Assembly: GCA_038326615.1 (NCBI GenBank)
Contig: JBBQKF010000148.1
Coordinates: forward strand, 1-5,786
Source of the DNA: JBBQKF01 sp038326615
GTDB lineage: Bacteria; Bacillota; Clostridia; Saccharofermentanales; UBA5734
Length of the DNA: 5,786 nucleotides
Direction of reading: 5' to 3'
Shown here one piece after another: positions 4,384-5,786 of the stretch. Position numbers and translations under genes: made by a program. The notes below the pieces were generated by a model, which was not told the origin of the DNA, did no database searches, and saw nothing but the letters and a program-made list of their open reading frames with translations. Position 1 is the first letter of the stretch. Every line of letters starts with the position of its first letter.

Positions 4384-5612
4384 TGAAAAAATATCGCAAC
4401 ATTATTGTTGACTCATCTTGTCCGATAGGCATTTTTGACTCAGGACTTGGTGGGCTTACAGTTCAAAAAGAAGTTATCGCTCAGTTGCCTATGGAAGATA
4501 CGGTTTATTTTGGTGACAGTGGGCGTGCTCCATACGGAACAAAATCCAAGGAGACAATACTTAATTTTGCCAGGCAGGATACGAGATTTTTACTTGAACA
4601 AAATGTAAAAATAATAGTAATCGCATGCAATACCGCAAGTGCGCATGCTTATAAGGAAATTGCTGCCCAAGTAAAAATCCCAGTTGTTGAAGTAATTCGC
4701 CCAGGTGCAATGGCTGCTGTAAAGGCAACAAAAAATGGCCGTATTGGCGTAATTGGAACATCGGCAACCGTGGAAAGCAAAGTTTATGATGAAGCAATTC
4801 TTGAAGCAGCTAATATTATTAGAATTGAGAATGAATTTGAAGAAGATAATACAGAAAATTTGAAAATTAATAATACAAATAATAGTATAAGTGAAAATGA
4901 TAGTTTGTTCAATAGTAATAATAGTAATAATAGTAATAATAGTAATAGTTTGTTCAATAGTAATAATAGTAATAGTAATAGTTTGTTTAATAGTAATAAT
5001 AGTAATAGTAATAATAGTAATAATAGTAATAACGAAAGTAAAAACCGTAATAAAATTATAAATTGGACGGAGATAGAAGTTTTCGGACAAGCGTGTCCTT
5101 TGTTTGTAAGTCTTGCGGAAGAAGGCTGGTGGGACAATGAAATTGCTTATCTGACGGCAAAGACTTATCTTGCACCTCTCATAGAAAAAGGTATTGATAC
5201 GCTTGTGCTTGGTTGCACACATTATCCCTTGCTAGAAAAAACTATTGCAAAAGTTATGGGACCTGGTGTAAAATTGATTAACTCAGCAAGTGAAGTTGCT
5301 AAGAGAATTGGTGAAGTTTTAAAAGAAAATTGTTTAGAAAACACTCGGCAGTTTGAAAGCGATTTGGTTAGTGAAAATTGCGACAACAATAACAAGAACA
5401 GCACCATCAAACACCACCACCACAATAATAATAATAATAATAACACCACAACCGCCACATCCAACAACAACGCAACCACAATCACAACCTCCTTCGAAAC
5501 ATCAAGGCTATTTTATACTAGCGATAGCGAAGAAAAATTTAAAATGCTTGGCAGTGCATTTCTTGACATGAAGATTGATTGCGCCAAGAAAATCGAAATC
5601 GAAAAATACTAG
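4383..5612 (+). CDS. murI: Glutamate racemase with two low-complexity insertions
   Basis: The product interconverts L- and D-glutamate in the cytosol without cofactor, supplying D-Glu to MurD for peptidoglycan. All key motifs are present: FDSGLGGLTV (18-27; Asp19, Ser20), GDSGRAPYG (44-52), the first catalytic Cys82 in ACNTASA, ACPLFV (237-242), and the second Cys278 in GCTHYP with His280. At 409 aa it is about 130-140 aa longer than typical racemases (260-275 aa). The excess lies in two in-frame insertions: about residues 150-228 (acidic lead-in, then Asn/Ser repeats with a recurring SLFNSNN) and about 333-370 (Asn, His and Thr runs). Both fall between conserved blocks, where the family has loops, so activity is probably kept. 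ATG 4383 overlaps the ddl TAA (TAATG) and has GGAG 8 nt upstream, implying translational coupling. No clear terminator is seen after the stop. Confidence 0.93.
   Translation: MKKYRNIIVDSSCPIGIFDSGLGGLTVQKEVIAQLPMEDTVYFGDSGRAPYGTKSKETILNFARQDTRFLLEQNVKIIVIACNTASAHAYKEIAAQVKIPVVEVIRPGAMAAVKATKNGRIGVIGTSATVESKVYDEAILEAANIIRIENEFEEDNTENLKINNTNNSISENDSLFNSNNSNNSNNSNSLFNSNNSNSNSLFNSNNSNSNNSNNSNNESKNRNKIINWTEIEVFGQACPLFVSLAEEGWWDNEIAYLTAKTYLAPLIEKGIDTLVLGCTHYPLLEKTIAKVMGPGVKLINSASEVAKRIGEVLKENCLENTRQFESDLVSENCDNNNKNSTIKHHHHNNNNNNNTTTATSNNNATTITTSFETSRLFYTSDSEEKFKMLGSAFLDMKIDCAKKIEIEKY
4869..5033 (+). repeat. In-frame AAT/AGT codon repeat inside murI
   Basis: The tract consists almost only of AAT and AGT codons (Asn, Ser), with three copies of a higher-order unit starting AGTTTGTTCAATAGT at 4902, 4947 and 4980 (third copy has one C-to-T change). 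It encodes SLFNSNNSN-like peptides at residues 174, 189 and 200. The unit spacing (45 and 33 bp) is always a multiple of three, so expansions and contractions have kept the frame. AAC and AGC synonyms are nearly absent, which points to recent slippage growth rather than an old protein domain. Confidence 0.93.
5385..5492 (+). repeat. Asn/His/Thr low-complexity tract inside murI
   Basis: This covers residues about 335-370. It includes four CAC codons (His344-347), seven Asn codons (348-354, six AAT then AAC), then ACC/ACA/AAC-rich sequence. The plus strand is made almost wholly of A and C, with very few G. Codon choice (C-ending) differs sharply from the first insertion and from the rest of the gene. 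It sits just before the conserved FYTSDSEEKF segment near the C-terminus. Confidence 0.88.
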
Positions 5613-5617
5613 GGAAA

Positions 5618-5652
5618 CAATAATCAAAGCAATAATCAAAGCAATAATCAAG
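5618..5652 (+). repeat. 12-bp tandem repeat downstream of murI
   Basis: CAATAATCAAAG occurs at 5618-5629 and 5630-5641, followed by a copy lacking one A (5642-5652). It begins 6 bp after the murI stop codon and is non-coding. No stem with a U-run follows, so no terminator is evident for the operon before the next promoter. Confidence 0.9.
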
Positions 5653-5709
5653 CAAAATATTAAGCATCTGTAAACATTCCAATAATGAAAAATAATGAAT
5701 GATTTCCAA

Positions 5710-5738
5710 TTGAAATATTGCGTTATTTTTGGTATAAT
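5710..5738 (+). promoter_or_regulatory. Extended -10 promoter for a gene beyond the window
   Basis: TTGAAA (5710-5715) and perfect TATAAT (5733-5738) are 17 bp apart, with a TG motif one base before the -10 (TGGTATAAT). The predicted start is near 5745. No start codon with a Shine-Dalgarno appears before the window ends at 5786, so the gene it serves lies outside. Confidence 0.75.
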
Positions 5739-5786
5739 TATAGCAGTTACTAAAACCTGTAATACCTTATTTTATTGTATATACGA

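Noticed and set aside
4590..5222. Long minus-strand frames opposite murI, rich in Ile/Thr or Leu runs
   Set aside because: They are the antisense of the AAT/AGT repeat; stops are missing only because of the repeat composition, and the sense strand has conserved catalytic motifs.
5222..5571. Overlapping frames on both strands at the second murI insertion
   Set aside because: Low-complexity shadows of the A/C-rich tract with no start signals.

Overview
The window looks like a chromosomal segment of a low-GC Firmicute, probably a Clostridia member. The evidence is the strongly A/T-rich sequence and codon use, GGAGG-type Shine-Dalgarno sites, consensus -35/-10 promoters with 17-bp spacers, and a clostridial-type large serine recombinase relic. 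It holds two housekeeping blocks separated by intergenic DNA unusually rich in short tandem repeats.

Left part (1-1304): positions 1-338 carry no recognisable gene. A fragment at 354-890 is the C-terminal tail of a large serine recombinase and lacks its catalytic domain. It converges on a tRNA-Ala(GGC) gene on the minus strand (932-1007, CCA encoded), with a terminator hairpin between them. Upstream of the tRNA, in its direction of transcription, its first 24 nt occur twice more at an exact 107-bp period. Beyond these lies a good minus-strand promoter (1275-1304), so the tRNA is probably transcribed through two truncated tRNA-like copies.

Middle part (1298-3270): a doubtful 38-aa ORF with an internal 24-bp duplication is followed by an 8-bp repeat array that stops just short of a strong promoter. 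This promoter serves a PfkB-family sugar-phosphate kinase of the 1-phosphofructokinase/tagatose-6-phosphate kinase group (1653-2627). A gene-free stretch of about 640 bp follows, with 10-bp and 11-bp phased repeat arrays, a second strong promoter and a leader of about 190 nt.

Right part (3271-5786): ddl (D-Ala-D-Ala ligase) and murI (glutamate racemase) overlap by one base and form a cell-wall precursor operon. Ddl supplies the D-Ala-D-Ala dipeptide and MurI supplies D-glutamate for the peptidoglycan stem peptide. MurI keeps all its catalytic motifs but carries two large low-complexity insertions: an Asn/Ser repeat of about 75 aa and an Asn/His/Thr segment of about 35-40 aa. A 12-bp repeat and an extended -10 promoter for an off-window gene close the segment.

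The most unusual features are the density and variety of tandem repeats (at least eight arrays with different units in 5.8 kb), their presence inside an essential enzyme, and the tRNA 5'-end tandem array. I see no defence system, CRISPR array or complete mobile element.
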